NCBI RefSeq assembly: GCF_047663525.1
Contig: NC_092588.1
Location: 106,783,001 to 106,847,000 of the forward strand
Length of the DNA: 64,000 nucleotides
Direction: 5' to 3'
Source: Anas platyrhynchos
Taxonomy: Eukaryota > Chordata > Aves > Anseriformes > Anatidae
How positions within the stretch are numbered: position 1 is the stretch's first letter; each line of letters starts with the position of its first letter. A model generated the notes under the pieces. It worked only from the letters and a program-made list of their open reading frames with translations. It was not told where the DNA came from and did not search any database. Shown here in pieces: positions 1 through 14,200 of this stretch. The translations under genes were made by a program, and so were the position numbers.

Positions 1-1204
1 TAAATGTGAACTTTTTCATTACTTAGTGTTGGGCTGCAGTACTAAGGCTACTTATGTATATTGGTTTTAGACTGTTGAGAAATCAACTGCAAAATAATGG
101 TGCTTAATGAACTTCATGACCAAGGCTAGGACAGATCCTTCCAGGGATCTGTTCTCTGCTCTGTTAGGTGTATAGGGATTGTTTCCCAAGTTTATTAATT
201 TTCCCCTCATTAATTTTAAGAGCAAAGTACATACATAGCAGCTTATAGAATAGCCGTTAATGTAAAAAGACTTTTTACGTATAATTTCCTTTCACAAATA
301 AAAAGGAAGTCCAGCATTTCCTTAAAAACACAGGGATCCTCTAGAACCACCCGTTCTCCTTACTCCCTCTAGATCTTCAGGCCTAACCAGCTCAGAATCT
401 CTACCCTACTCACAAGAACTTGTAACACCATAGACAAAACACAGTTCAGACAGTTCACAGCTCTTGCTCTCTGAACAAACGGGATGCTTTGGCTGTCTTG
501 CAAAGTCCTTATGCTGTCCTTTCAATCCCAGCAGCTTGCAGGGCTGCATGCTTTTCTGGCTGCACTGCTTGTTACGCGGGGCAGCAGCTGCAAGGAACTG
601 AGAAATCATGAACACACATGGAGATGGGCGTGACTGCAGGGATCCTCCACTAGATAACGTCAAAAGCTTCACACTCAGACCTAGCTCAAACTGACCCTGT
701 GGGTATCTTTTGTGGGTGTTTTTTCAGCAAAACCTATACTGGTAAGCTTTGGGAACTGTGGTAAAATGAGTCCATATTTGTCCTTCTACCACCAATTTTA
801 CAGAAGACAGGCTTAAAAATAAAATAATAAAAAAAATAATTTCATCATTTCTTCCTATTGTTTGTTGCTCAATTGCTGACTCATGTTCTTAACTACATTC
901 CTGTTCTGCAAAGGAACCTTAGCAGCCAAAAGGGCAATTCAAATTGCTCGCAACTGAGAATATTGATATATTTTGCATGCTATAATCGTCAACCTTTGGT
1001 GCTGTAGAACAGGGGCAGCCTCTTATTAATCCAGAAGTCCTTCCCCAACCAAATGCCCTCAGTGTGTTATGCCCATGTTATCAAGGACTAGCAATTCAGA
1101 GAACTGCTGTTAAAATTCTCCTCTACTCAGCAATCAAGGCTGGTCCCGCAGTTTCCAAGACTTGTACATTTATACCGTGGGTGGAAAATTTGAGTAATAC
1201 TCAC
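1..1204 (-). other. CAP2: CAP2 intron 3 (partial)
   Basis: This is AT-rich sequence downstream, in gene sense, of the CAP2 exon ending at 1205. It should be the start of an intron whose other end lies outside the window. I searched the minus frames for the next expected CAP2 segment (residues following the Thr-His at the exon end) and did not find it. The one open frame on this strand, near 406-672, does not resemble CAP2. No repeat was recognised. Confidence 0.7.
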
Positions 1205-1305
1205 ATGTGTCTTCACATCACCTTCAAGAATCTTGCTGTACCTGAGAAACTCAGCAACACTTCCATTCAGCAGCCTATCAAACGCTTCGACATAGGGTGC
1301 TATGC
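1205..1305 (-). CDS. CAP2: CAP2 coding exon 3
   Basis: This exon is 101 bp. In minus sense it is preceded by a pyrimidine-containing acceptor ending TCCTGCAG and followed by the donor GTGAGT. The first two bases complete Ser42 and the remaining 99 bases encode residues 43-75. The peptide aligns without gaps to human CAP2, with conservative changes such as Lys to Arg and Met to Leu. The exon ends in phase 0 after Thr-His, where the human protein continues with Ala-Glu-Met. That next exon is outside the window. Confidence 0.92.
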
Positions 1306-4300
1306 CTGCAGGAGAAGAGCATTCCCTTATAATGGGCTCAAAAAGCACATCATGTATACAGCTTCTATATTCTTCCTGTGTAGTACATGGAGGAGAAATA
1401 CCATAGAACCAGGGAAAATTGCTTTGACTTAATTTCTGCTTTACTCGCTGATTTGTGCAATCGGTGAAAATCAGTGAAAAATGATGCATAATGATTGTTT
1501 TTCTAAATAGAAAGAAAGAAAAACAAACCACCTGCTTCAGAGTATGACCTGGCAAGGAGCATGAAGGGAATTGTCTTTGTATACTGTAAGTAAGAAGCCT
1601 CTTTTGTATTAAAATAACAGGTGCTATAGCAAATATTTCCCAGCCCTTCAAAGGCCTACTGGCCCGACAAGGATGATTGTCATAACGAAATCGTATTACT
1701 GCACATAAAACAAATACCATCCCCTAAAAAGAATCTGCTCTGTACTGAACAACTATTTTTATACCATCCACCCATTCCTGCAGCTCACTGTATTGTTTGG
1801 CAGTCATTAACAAGTCATTTGATTGCCAGCAAGGTAGAGCCTTGTCAATCGACTGACAGTCAATTGATGCAGTGAGATTTGGTATTGTAATCTCCTTACT
1901 TTGTTGTGTGACCTTATAAAACTGTCCTCGAAGAAGGAAGGCTCAAACAGTTCTTGTAGCTAGCACATCCCCCTGATTATGTATGTGCTATATATACTGA
2001 CGGAGGAGTAAAGATGCTGTGTTCTGTACGGTATACAGAGCAGTTTCCTGATCGAGCGGACAATCAGAAGACTAAGATGAGACTCAGTTTCTTACGTAAC
2101 TAGCTTTCTACATGGCTTTATGTGATAATGTTTAAGATAGCAAAAGTAATCCTTCATTGGATGCTTTCCAGCCCACTCCTTCCTCCCTGACATATCCTCA
2201 AGTCTATGCCTCAGAACCTGTACCAGGTCCAGCATGAGCAATGCATGTGTGAATTTATGGCATCTGTAGGATCTGAGAGACCAAGGTTAATATTCTTCCC
2301 AGCCTCTCTCCCTCCTTAATGAAGCCTAAAGGCTGCTCTGAAGAGGTACCAGGCTTTCTCCAGAGAGTTTGCTTTAACCTTTTGGCACTATATGACAATT
2401 GTGTCCAAATTCATAATCTTGAAAGCCCTCTTTATTTCATAAGAGTCATCTGGCTCCTTGACAGAAAAAAGAAAGGCTTTGGCAATTGGAGTTTGCAATG
2501 GCCTGTGTGAAAAAAAAACACACTGTAGTTAGACAGCTAGGCGGGATTTCAAGGCTCCTTTTGTTCCCTTGATGTCACTCACCTTTAATTCTGAGGAATT
2601 TCTGGGCTTTCTTCCATATTAAGTGTTTGTGTGTAAACCCCTCGAATGACCTAGTGTACAAAAGGTTTTAGTTGTGGAGATGCTTTCCAAAGCCCATTTG
2701 CCTTCTTTGTCAAAATCTGTGAGTGTCTCCAAGAGAATCATTGTAACCTTTTCCTTTAGATCAGACTTCTAAATAGCAGTTCACCAAATGGCAATTGTGC
2801 TATGCAAAACTAGAAAGCAACTGTGCTATTTTTTGCTATTCAATACAGCTAACTCCCAGGAGAATTTACTATAGTGGGCTGCGCAGAGCAATTGAATGAT
2901 TTGTTTGCAATCTTGTCATTGTAGGAAACAAGTAAAGGTACATTCTTCCCATGCTCCCCACTATTTTGTTGTTTCCAAAAACGTATTAATAAACAAGTCA
3001 AGCTTGCTTTTTGTAATGCTTCCAGTTATGGAATGGTCTTTTAGTGGGAGGGGGCACAGTAGAAGAAAGCAACATATCTGTTTCCTCTGCAAACTTAAAA
3101 AATGTCACACTCTTTGGCATAGAGTCAGTTTTAAAGTAGGAAAAGAAAGAGAGACCTGTTCTGTAAGACTGATGGCTCTGCAATTGCTGTGGAGACTGAA
3201 TGAACCTCTCCAGAGACACAGTAATGCAGGCATAGAGAATTACGTTTGTGGCAGTCTGTGTGCATCCATCATCCCAACTGAAGAACTGCTGCTGTCCTTC
3301 CTACCTGCATCAGCAACAGCTGGTTCCCGAGTCCCCAGGTGAGCCAGCTCAGCCTGGAGACGTGGTACAGGCTGGGAAGTGCCCCGTGGTGCTGCTCATA
3401 TCAGTTTCTGCTGCTGTTTCTCCCAGCGGGTGTGTTTTATAATCTCATTCCTACAACATTCATCAGTCAGTTTCTTCTGAGGATCTGGATTTAAGGCTCT
3501 GCTTTCCTGGGGGGGGTGAATTTCTTCACCTTATCCAGCCCTTAGGCTAGGACAAGGATATAGTAATTTTCATGAGGGCACCTGACATGGTGAGTTGATC
3601 TCTTTTTGTAATAGCAGCCCTGATTCTGCAATTCTGAGCTCTGGATTAGTACAGAGATTCACCCAAATGGGTTCATTATAGGATTGCCTATGTTTTTAAG
3701 GAAATGTGACCTTCCTTATGGTGATTGATTTATTTGTCAACTTGTACATGGATCATGTTTCTCCATGAGCTTGCTAAGGTTTACTAGCTGTCTAGATGTC
3801 CTCCAGACTGTACATATTTTATCACTGAAGCTTGCTCTGACCAGCCAGCTCATCTGCTCTGGGAAGCCTGCTGGAAGCTGCTCCCCTCCTGCCACAGAAA
3901 CGCACTGCTTGAAGTCAGCTGCTCCACAGCAACTGCCAGCACATAGGCCTACGGCACAGGGAGCTGGGGGAAGGTCCCTCACATGTCTTGCTGGGTGAGA
4001 GCTGGCATACAGTTGTGATAAAGCAGCTGACATCCAGTAGCTTGCTTCTGCCAGTAAAGAAGATGCCTGCCACTTTCTGCTTGTACGGCAGCTGAGCCCA
4101 CACTGGGATGCGCTCTGCTCTGGAGAAGGCAGGGAAGGGCTGAGGAATATGGAAAGCGAAGGACATGAAGTTAAGAAAGGGATATATGCAGGGACTGTGG
4201 GTAAAAAACAAAACAACCAAAAAATAACAGCTCTCGAGAAAGGAAGGGGTACATCTATTCAGTCAGCAACAGAACTGACGCATTTATAAGGTTATTTAGC

Positions 4301-5005
4301 CTGTCAGTTGCAGGAACAACAAAAATAAAAAGGGAGTAAGAAATATGAATTGGTGGTATGACGTGAATAAATGAAGACATTTCTTTCATGTATCTCCAAT
4401 GCAGTGCTTGGGAGATCCACTTGAGAAGGGACAGCTCAAGAGAGATCAAAGTAAGGCCAAGGATGTGTAGCAGCCCTTAGTGAGCAAGTGCTTATGAACA
4501 AACTCCTATTTGAGTAAGGATGTTAATCAATTCAATGATGCAGGTCTGCACTGTGAAATTCAGAGAGTTGGAAAATAAACTTGGTGTTTATATCAGGGAC
4601 TTCAGGAATATTTATGCTGTAAATTTTTGGGTTGTCTCATTTCTTGTGCTAACTGGGCTCAAGCAGACATTTTCATCTTGTGAGTTATCTACAATATAAA
4701 TGCTAAAATGGAAAGTGCAATAAAGCTTGAAATATGAAGGGTATATTTAAGAGACGAGACAAATCATGCATTTTCTAGGCTATTTCAATTTATAATCATG
4801 CTTAGAAGAAAAACACCTGCTCTTCTTACAAGCTGACTTTTAACAACAGAAGGAGGTGGTACCTCAAAAAAGCAGACTTACTTCCATTGACACCGTTAAT
4901 GGCATCGCACTCCATTCCACCAGAGCGATGTGAATCTGAAAATAGTGATTCAAGTCGAGTCACTGCCTTCTCCAGTCTCTCCATCAAGCCATGAGTCTCT
5001 GCCAT
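1205..5005 (-). CDS. CAP2: Adenylate cyclase-associated protein 2, N-terminal part (two coding exons, gene continues off left edge)
   Basis: CAP proteins bind actin monomers, recharge ADP-actin and work with cofilin in filament turnover. CAP2 is the isoform enriched in heart and skeletal muscle. The coding parts in the window are 5005-4882 and 1305-1205. Spliced, they give the first 75 residues. These start MAETHGLMERLEKAVTRLE and continue to a segment reading IAPYVEAFDRLL and ending GDVKTH. This matches the known CAP2 N-terminus: the RLE coiled-coil used for oligomerisation, then the start of the helical N-terminal domain. CAP1 is less likely, because the recalled CAP2 sequence fits closely (MANMQGLVERLERAV, APSVEAFDKL, GDVETH). 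The phases agree: the first exon leaves one base (A), which joins GC to give Ser42, and the second exon ends on a complete codon. The remaining roughly 400 residues (rest of the helical domain, proline-rich/WH2 region and CARP domain) lie beyond position 1. Confidence 0.93.
1306..4881 (-). other. CAP2: CAP2 intron 2
   Basis: This is a 3.6 kb intron between the two CAP2 coding exons, bounded by GTAAGT and CAG in gene sense. It has mixed AT-rich composition. No further CAP2 exon, RNA gene or recognisable mobile element was seen. Open frames at 2896-3442 and 3737-4220 lack homology and overlap in opposite frames, so they are treated as chance. Confidence 0.75.
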
Positions 5006-5006
5006 T
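4882..5006 (-). CDS. CAP2: CAP2 coding exon 2 with start codon
   Basis: This exon is 125 bp, with acceptor TTTTTTCAG and donor GTAAGT in gene sense. The ATG begins at 5005, one base after the splice acceptor, so almost the whole 5' UTR must come from an upstream exon. This start is chosen because the frame upstream enters the pyrimidine tract and the peptide aligns from Met1 with the known CAP2 N-terminus. The exon encodes residues 1-41 plus one base of codon 42. A second in-frame Met at residue 8 is less likely. The RLE-type coiled-coil motif (RLEKAVTRLESL) occupies about residues 10-21. Confidence 0.93.
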
Positions 5007-6949
5007 CTGAAAAAATCATTCAGGACAAAAACAGGGTTAGCTCCCTTTGAAGAATATCCATGCTTCATGTCACGGTTCTGCTCCTCTGGTGGCTTTATCA
5101 GCTTTCATGGAAAAGCTCATGGGTTTTAAATATTGTCCTTCTGGCTTATAAACACTTGCAGGGAAGCAGCTGATATTGGGGGACTTGCTCCTGTGACAAG
5201 AAGGGATATGATCAGTGTTCATCCCATGGTTTTCATTGTGAATAGCAGATACAAACCACTGCTGTGTAGCTCTGGGCAGCCTGCATTTGGGCAGTTTGTG
5301 AAAAACATACATGGATACTCCTAATCAGGTACTGAGATGCCTCTAGTGTTTATAAATGTATTTGGTAGAAACTTAGCCCTACAGCGATTTGCATCAGCCA
5401 TTTACTGGGGCAAAAATACAGACTTAATTAATACTTGACTGGAAGCTAGACTTTAAACATATACCTCCTGATTTTTCTAAAGGTATGTGCTGAAATTTGT
5501 CTGTGTCTTTCATGTTTTGCCGTAAGATTTAGCCACTTTATTAAATGACTACACAAGAAGCCACAAAGGTTTCCTCTTTGTTCTTCTGATGTGATTTCCT
5601 ATCACTTAATTTTTTTTTCCTTATGAAAGTACCTGATATGAATCAGTGTTTCTCAAGCTTTTTAAATCGAGCACTAATTAACCTTTGGGAAGAAAAAAAA
5701 AAAAAAAAGCCAAGAAAAGCCAGGGCCTACTTATGCAGTGCTGCAACAGTAATTCTTGATGAAAAATGAAACAGAAACGTGGCTAAATTTTGAACAACTC
5801 ACACATCCTTACATTGCCCCACAATGTGATTATCTGTTTTCTTCCATGCCAGGAAGTGTAGGCACAGACACTTTTGAACACTGGCCAGCATCTCAGGGAA
5901 CACAGCGCTCTACACACTACAGACTGAGAAACAGTTACATAAGCGAAGAGAAAGCTATGTTTAACCCCCCCAGTGTTTCATATAGCGAGCTGAACATCCA
6001 TGTTCCTCACTTAAGGCTGTGTTTTATTCTGCTGAGTGACGTGCAGTAAGGGGCTGGTGGTGACCTTGATGAGCATGATCCTCGTGGGCAGCTCAAGCAG
6101 AGCTCCCACATGAAGGCTTGTGTCCCCTGCCCAGCTCTAGGGTGGTGTGGAAGTGGGGACCATGGGGGAATCGGCATCCCCAGCCAGGGGAAGCTGGCAG
6201 GTAGCAGCTCAGTGGTCCCTGCCCTGTTGCTGTCAGGCACTGGACATCAGTGTTTGGCTTGTAGAGTCAGAAAGGTTAGGTATGCCTGGAATATATGCGT
6301 AAATGCATCAGCTGCTAATGAACAGGCTGTTAAAAGTGATGGTATTCTCGAGGTAGCCAAGGGTAATACTGGATTGCAATAACCTGTGCAACACTGTGCA
6401 GCACTAGCAACCAAAGCAAGCAACGCTGCTTCAGCGTCCCCTTACCCTGGGGAGAAAATCTAAATGTTATTATTTCAAGTAGGGTAATATAAAAAGAGGG
6501 CTCTTGTTTTCCAAATCAGTAATAATAATCCTAAAGAATATAAATAATCATTTTTATTTTGAAAATTTAAGTGTGAGAGAAGCTGGTAGGATTGTGGAAA
6601 CACATGCAGAGCTCTCTCAGTGAGTCATGCCCTCTGTCAAACAAGGTGGGACCTTCAGATTTTACCCTATAAATATAAGGGGGTGTGAGTTTGACCTAAG
6701 AGCGGAACAGAAGATTTTACAATGAGAAAGTCTCAGGAGAACCATTCTCATGAGAAAGTTTTGTCTGGAGTTTATGCTTTTTTTTTTTTTTTTTTTTTTT
6801 CTATTTACATTAAATAAAAAAGCAAACCCCCAAAGGGGGATGACATTAAGCAGTGTGCGTGTAAACACTGTCCAAAATTCAGAGGGGGGTCTCTTCTGCT
6901 TATATTGGAAATGTACACTGTTCTGTTTGAAAAATCAATGAATTCTCAA

Positions 6950-7062
6950 AACAAACAAACAAACAAACAAAGAGTTGGACTTGATGATCCTTAAGGGTCC
7001 CTTCCAACTCAGGATATTCTATGATTCTATGATTCTATGAAACAAACAAACAAACAAACAAA
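6950..7062 (+). mobile_element. CR1 LINE 3' tail inside an AAAC microsatellite
   Basis: Positions 6971-7040 show the avian CR1 3' end in plus orientation: AGAGTTGGACTTGATGATCC, then CCCTTCCAACTC, then tandem ATTCTATG units. The element is severely 5' truncated. On both sides there are runs of AAAC (6950-6970 and 7041-7062). The copy therefore sits inside, or has seeded, this tetranucleotide repeat. Confidence 0.9.
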
Positions 7063-10000
7063 CCTTTTTGTAAGGTTGCAGGTACCTTGGCAAGGGGTGA
7101 TATGAAGGTATCAAGAGAGCTTCTGAAACGTGTAAACTTTTCTGAGACTATTAAACCTTTTCTTAAAACAAAGCACTCTTATTCCTCAAAAGTATTATGG
7201 CCATATTCTTTTCACATTGTACCCTACTATGTAAAGGCTTAAAAACATGCCTGTTTTAAAAGTTATGTTTTAAAGCAGTCTAAAGTCAGGCTGGTCTAAT
7301 GAAGCATACTAACAGTCAATTCTTTTCATTAGTATTTCAAAGTATATTTCCAGTACGTTTCCTGTTTGTCTTTACTTGAAGACATGGTCTGGCTGGTAAC
7401 TATGTTAGCTTCCATCTGCCCTAAAAGTTTCACTGATGACATGCACAGAACTTCTTTGGAAGAGCTGCTCCTTGTTTGCCTCTTTAGCCTGCTTTTGCCT
7501 GTTGAAGGATCCAACTCTGACTTGACTACATGCACTTAGACTAATCTTACAAACTAACAGCGATGGATCAGACTTGTAATGCTCCACCCAAGAAAGTGCC
7601 CTCTGTAAGATGCTGAAAATATGGGTTATGGTGTCAGAAGCTCAAGGGAATGACTTGATTTAATAACCCCGTGGACATTTTTATCCATGTGTGCAGGATA
7701 CATGCAGTTATCCTGTGTAGGAATAAAGTACAAGTACACTTTTGCCATTACCATATATAATACTTAAAGAGTAAATTGGTCATACATCCAATAACCTTAC
7801 ATTTACACTTTGCTTTACCATCAGCCAGCTAGGTTTCTTGCAAACAAGCCTGACATTAATGTTACTGATCTGAAGTAAAGACTCCACTGAGCAATAGCAT
7901 GACAAATCTCTCAAGCCATTCTCAGCCTAAACATTGACATCTTTGCCTGTACTTGGGGATTCACATATCTGACTCATATTAGGACAGCCTTCAGCATTTT
8001 CTTGGCCTGTATTCAGAGTCCCTCTGATTAGTTATCACTCCACACTCCACCGTGTGTGGTGAAACCGATACTACAAACCCACAGCTCAAAAGGAGTCAAA
8101 GTGGTACAGCTTGACTCCGCGAAGATACTGTCTGTGTGATGTAGCATCAGAGCTTATGTTATAAATAAATAATAAGACCAGTCTATTTACAGTGCCAGAC
8201 AAAATCTTTGCATGTTAATAAAAAGTAAAGAGGATGTAAATACATCTGTGGGATGCCTCCACTTCCATAAAGCACAGTTTTACATCAGGACAGATTCTCT
8301 ATCTTGTTTCCACCAGGATTTTAGTTAAAGCTTTGATCTTGATGTGGATTATCAAGGTTAATTGTATACCTTTCCATAGAGCTGATGCTGACTACCTGTA
8401 AGGAGTTAAGAACAACATTGCTTCAACTCCAGCGTGATCCTGGGTGGAAAAGCACAATGTTCTTCCCTGAAAATAAGGTTGACTAAGAGCTAGGAAAGGT
8501 GTTAAATCACATCTAATGACAATTATTTAAATGTTGGCATTGCTAACTGTCTTTGAACACAAAAAATAAGGAGGATCTGTAGAAATGCCCAGTTTACTGT
8601 TGGTGGTATCTTTTCTGGGGGTGCTAAAGGCATGTCGCAATACAGCCACCTCTCATTTCTTCCCCCCAAGAAGTGAAGAGGGGAACAACGAAGACCAAAA
8701 AGCAAACTTTTTATAGACAGGCCCTGGGAGAACAGCACTGCTTTTCTCCCTGGTTTGGCATCTGTCTTAAAGCACCATTTATCAATTATCAGGGGAAAAA
8801 ACTAGTCAGTAGACTAAATTGCCTGACACATCCATCCCAAATAGCAGTCAAACTGGAAGCCAAAACATGCAGGTACTATGCTTGTTATCACTGCTTGTAA
8901 CTTACAGCAGAAGACCATATTGCTCTGTGTCAAGGAGATACAAGCTGTAATGAGCCCAAAGGGAAAAACAGGCTAGTAGCATAAGGGAAAAAATAAACAA
9001 AAGAGATGATGACTTGTCAGGCATGTAAAAATGACAGGTTTGAACACAGGAATGGTGCCACCCTGTAAAGTATGGTATTCTGACAAACATCAGCAAAAGA
9101 TAGTATGAGGTTTCATTGTTTGTTTTTATTCCTAGTATTCTTTCAATTTAGAAGAAAAAGAAGTGATTTGTTCTTTTTTCTTTTTTTTTTCTTTCTTAGA
9201 ACCAGTCCTTTCAAATCCACTTGACATCTGAAAAAATGAAACCTGACCTGACTCATTCTCATCATCCGAGATGCTACAGGTTAGATTTTGCGTTTCTTCT
9301 CTATTCCAAAGAAGGGCAGTTGCCTATACAGGCAGGATTTTGGTATTTTTATTGTATCTAGCATTCCTACGCTGCTTGAAAAAACACAATCTTACTCTTG
9401 AAAGTACAGCAGCCAGTACTTGTGCTTTCTCTCATAGACTTAATAAATTGCTACTGAGATATGCAATAAACAAAATATATGAAACCCCAGACTGCCAGCT
9501 GGTACTGTCTTGAAGCCAGTTTCGAGCATCATATAGATCCAAAATGCTGTCTCCTCTCAGTTCTTCTGCACAATATGTATCAAGGGAGGGGAAATGCATA
9601 CACATTCTTGAACATCCCCTCAGATAACAAAAGCATCTTACAGCACTTTATTTCTGAAAAAGTAGAAAAAAAAAAAAAAAGGCAGTTTGAGGCACAGCTA
9701 GCTGGCTTTCCTGCACTGTCATTCAAATGTGTGTACCAGCTCCAAGCTGAGTTAAGCAGGCAGTCTTTTTGTTACCTGGGGCATCAGAGCTAAATTCCTG
9801 CTGCACACCATTCTAGTCCAAATGATGAAAACCTATGGGCTTGGCATCTCAGGGGCTGCTCATTTCCAGGAGGAACTCAGACGCAGCCTGTTATCAGCTG
9901 CGTGGCCAGCTATTTGGGTTATTGCCATAAATGATTTTGAGTGGAGACTGCAGAGCAAGGGAGCATTGGTTAGAAGAAAGTGTGTTGGTAGACAGAAACG

Positions 10001-13000
10001 TTACCTTGTATGGCTCGTGTTTTGTTTCCCATTAGCTGTATGGGAGGAATGTAAACAGAGGCTTGTCAAAGTGATGTCAAATTGTATTAAACCAGAAGAC
10101 CTCTCAGAAAAGGCCTGCATGAGGAGAATGATTCAGGGGACAAATTAGAGCTTTTGGTGACCCTTTTTTCTTGTTTTGTCCCTAGATCTGCTACAAGCTC
10201 CTTTGTAAAGCTCTCCCGTATAGGTTGAATTTCTCTTATTTTTTCCCAGTAAAAGATATACTATTGTATATTTAATGGTTCTTAGAATTCTGAAAACTTT
10301 TGGGGTTTGGTTAAAATGGACAAAAGCTGAAAGAGTGGACAAAAATGGGTGACATCAGCCTTTTGTGGTTGGTTGTGCCATTTTGACTGATTAGTTGCTT
10401 TGAAGTCTTGGCTGGCTCTAGCATATTCATCATAAAACACTTCTGTCTGTAGCTCAATGTATGTGTTAAAACCATTAATATACTAGAAATTAGTCTGTTG
10501 CTATGTGCAAAAGTGTGCTACCTACGTTACCTTATCTGTAGACTTCTGTCTTTAGCATACCCTTTGCTTTTTTAAAGGATTATTCTTTGTTAGCAAAAAC
10601 GATTTTTGTGTAGAAGAGGAAAAAGCAAGTTCATGCTGTACCTCTTCCATTTAACAAAGTTTTTCCTTTGTCTGGCTTTATGCTATTGGTACCACAAAAC
10701 ATACTTTTCTGCTTATCTTCTGGCTCTTCCCCTGCTTCTCTCTCTCCCAGCGATCAAGCTGTTGTCTACAAAAATAAACAGGCAGGAGAGGAATGGAGCA
10801 TTTTTGTATCCCACTATTTTAAAAATATTACAGAACTGCTTTGTAAAACAATCTCTATTTTGACAAGTACCCCTAAGACTGTTGACATACTTTAGATTTC
10901 TTATCACAACCCATTTTAGTCCCATAATTACGGGTGAGCAATTGCACGTGTCAAGCTGTGTGCTTACAAGTCAATGTAATAATAGCATGGACCATGGTTA
11001 GGCCTCTGATAATTTAATATGAATTCTTTAGAATATGTCATGTGTTCATGTATGTGTTTAGTACCTCCTGGAATATCAGTTCACTGCTAATTATATGTAA
11101 GTTCTGTGAAGAGCTCCCATCCCTTGCTGAATAATTCTGGCTGTCTTACCAATTTTGTGATCACAAAGAACAAATTCATTATTTAATGATAGACTGAAGC
11201 AGTCAAGGTTTGACAGTCTGTGTAAGCATGATTGACTTAAAATAACCAAGGCAACCCAGTTTCTCAGTACATTCTCCTGTTCTTTTTATGCTCCCTCTTC
11301 ATGTTTCCACTGCTCATAGTCCTTTGTCTTGTTTTTATTTTCTTCTTTCCCTCCAATGAAGTGTAATTTTTTGTGCCTCTCCAATCGACAGATACACAGT
11401 GTTCTTAGCCACCTCATTTACTATGTATTAGCACAGTGCTTTTCATGTAATCAAGCATCCTAAAGACCTTACAAGCCATTTAATTACCTGTCACAAGTCC
11501 AATTACTGTATGTAAGCAGACTGCCTTGCTGAACAGAGAAAACACTGCGTGCAGGCATTGATTTTATTAAAGTGCTTCAGTTCAGTTCATAATGACTGAA
11601 CAGTGAGATTCTTTACGCTATGGTTCCAACCAAATTGAATTTGCACTGCCCAAAAGGGTAAACTCCACAAAGCACAAAACCTTGCGTCGTCTTGCCGTAC
11701 TTCTGAGATGTGGCAGGAGAAAAGTGAATGCAGAAAGTTAAAAGTAAACAGACAGTGTTTCAAGCTAAAAACACAAATTATGATTTTTTTTTTTTTTTCA
11801 GAAAAGATGAGACTGCTGAGTTATTCAGTGCCAGGGTTAGTAACAGTTTTGTCTGCTGGCAGCTTGGCCTTTCGGTACACCACCACATCCTAGTTTGCAT
11901 GCAGATCCATACTGCTCCAAAGCCCAAACTTCTGACTTTCTGACTATCAGGGATTTTCTTCACCATCAATGTTGAAGGATAATCCCTTCTACCCAGCAGG
12001 TATTTCTCATTTCTACCTGCAAGAGTAGGTGTGACAGGTCAACTCTGGAACGCATCCATTACTTGAGCGTATCTCAGTCTGAATTTGAAAGTCAGAGGAA
12101 CCATTCCTCTGGCCGTGCAGTCACCCTGATGCAAACAATCACGCGAAATGAAATAATAGCAGCAAAGAGTACTACAAATTGCAATGTCAGTGGACATCTG
12201 TCAGATGTCGGAATAGTTGGGCTTAATTTCAGCCAGGTTAGCTACCGTTCTTGTTCCTACCAGAATGTCCTGCTGCAATTATGATCTCAGGACTATGGTC
12301 TGATGGTCTCATGGCTCAGCCTGCAGCCCGTGGCCCTTCTTCCAGCACAGCAGCAGCCCTGAGGGTCGAGGCAAACTTTGTGCCACCTGCAGACTCCCTT
12401 TGCTCTGCAGCTGCCGTGGCTTCATCTGTGATCTTCACTGATTGCAACAACTCAAGGCCTTGGCCCATCTCCCATTCTAAAATTCAGGCCACTGATTCTG
12501 CAGCACTGTTAGCAACACAATGGATTAAGCCTTTGCTTCTGATTGAGGATGAAATGGGCCACCTGCTACTAAAAAAGACCTTTCTATTTCCTGCTCTAAC
12601 CTGGTTACTACTGAGAGGCCCTAAGCATAAGGCCCATGCAACCTTGCTCACTTACAAGAGTCGAGACATTCAGCTATTTATCCCTCCTGTTTAGTGTGAG
12701 GTATCCTGAAGCTCAGAAAGATCAAATTAGACCCATCTTAGGTGCTTATGTTAGCCTCTTCTGTGCTGGTTGCTTTAGAGGACCCAGAGCTGTTAGCTGA
12801 GTTATTCAACTATTTCTTCTCTGTAAACAATGACAGGTTACACATGGAAATGTAAATCATTCTCTGCATTCCTTCCAGAAAGCAATTAATTAACTATTTA
12901 AAATAATAGAAGATCCAGCTTTCATGAACAAGATCTCAGCACGCCTTCCTGGAAAAATAAGACACTATGCAGTTAGGGACTTGACCATTTACCTGTCTTC

Positions 13001-14180
13001 TTAATATACACCCCCCAAAAAATAATTAAGCCTTTGATTCCCAGCATAGTGCTGCTGGTATTTTGGATTTTACAAGCCATTCCTCTACTGTGTTCTTCTC
13101 TGAAACACGTGGGTCAGACACAGCAAGTTTCAATGGCACCTTTTTTGGTAATAAAAACACCCTGAGGTTTGACATAGCATACCTGAACCTACACAGGTGA
13201 AACGAAGACAACAGTACTAAGAACGTGGACTGAGGCCATAAGTATGCCATACAGTCTTGCTATCATGGTGACAAAAGTTAGAGAGGTTTAAAAAACAAAA
13301 ACAAAAACAAAACCTCATTCCCTTGCTGAACTAGCTAAATCAGCAGAATCTCTGCCATAGATGCAGTTGTGCTCATGTGTGGTTTTGTCATTTCAATGTA
13401 CACTGCTTAGTGAAGGTGTTGATATTCTGACACAGTTCTATCAGTAACACTCTCCAAGAATATTTGAGCCTTTCAAGTTCAGAGCATTTCTTATTTGGAG
13501 AGTCAGTAAACCGCATCTGCCAAAATTACTCATTTTTTGAAAATATGAGAGCAACTAGAGCTGTCTGTATACCTCACAAAAATGACACTGATGACGACTT
13601 CCCAATTGCTCTCCCTATTTCAAAAGATGTACTTAAATTTTTTGAGAAAGGAATGATTTTTTTTAATATATTTTGAGAGTGCTTAATCAAGCAAAATCTT
13701 TTAACCAGTTCATAATAAAACAGCAGTCTGAATAACCGAAGTAATTTATACCTGATTTACTGGAGGCATTTGTTTGTTTTTGCCCAGTAAGCATGATGAT
13801 AAAGAATTTTCTCTTTCATCAAGTCAGATGCTCTAGAAGACAGCAACTGCAACTATTGAGTTTGCTGCTGTTGCACACAATGTTAAAACACATGCAGGAC
13901 AACAAGGAATATTTTTAAAGATATTTGGTTGTTTGCTGTTTTCCTCTCTCATGTTCAAACCTCTCACAATGTTACTGTCCCTGACAGGCTACAGATGGGA
14001 ACATGGAAAGATTGTGTGACTTGCTCCAGGTAATGTTGCAAGTCAACGTCAAGGTTGGGAGCTGAACACAACTCTTCTGCTTCCAGCCCTCCTTGCTGCA
14101 CTGTACTTCTTTTTCTAATACCTGCTAATTCCAATTCCCATGAATTTTAGTACTGTGGGAATGCTAATTCTATAGTTTTT

Positions 14181-14200
14181 TGTTTGTTTGTTTGTTTGCT
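14181..14200. repeat. TTTG microsatellite
   Basis: Five tandem TTTG units lie in CAP2 intron 1. It is an ordinary simple repeat. Confidence 0.85.
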
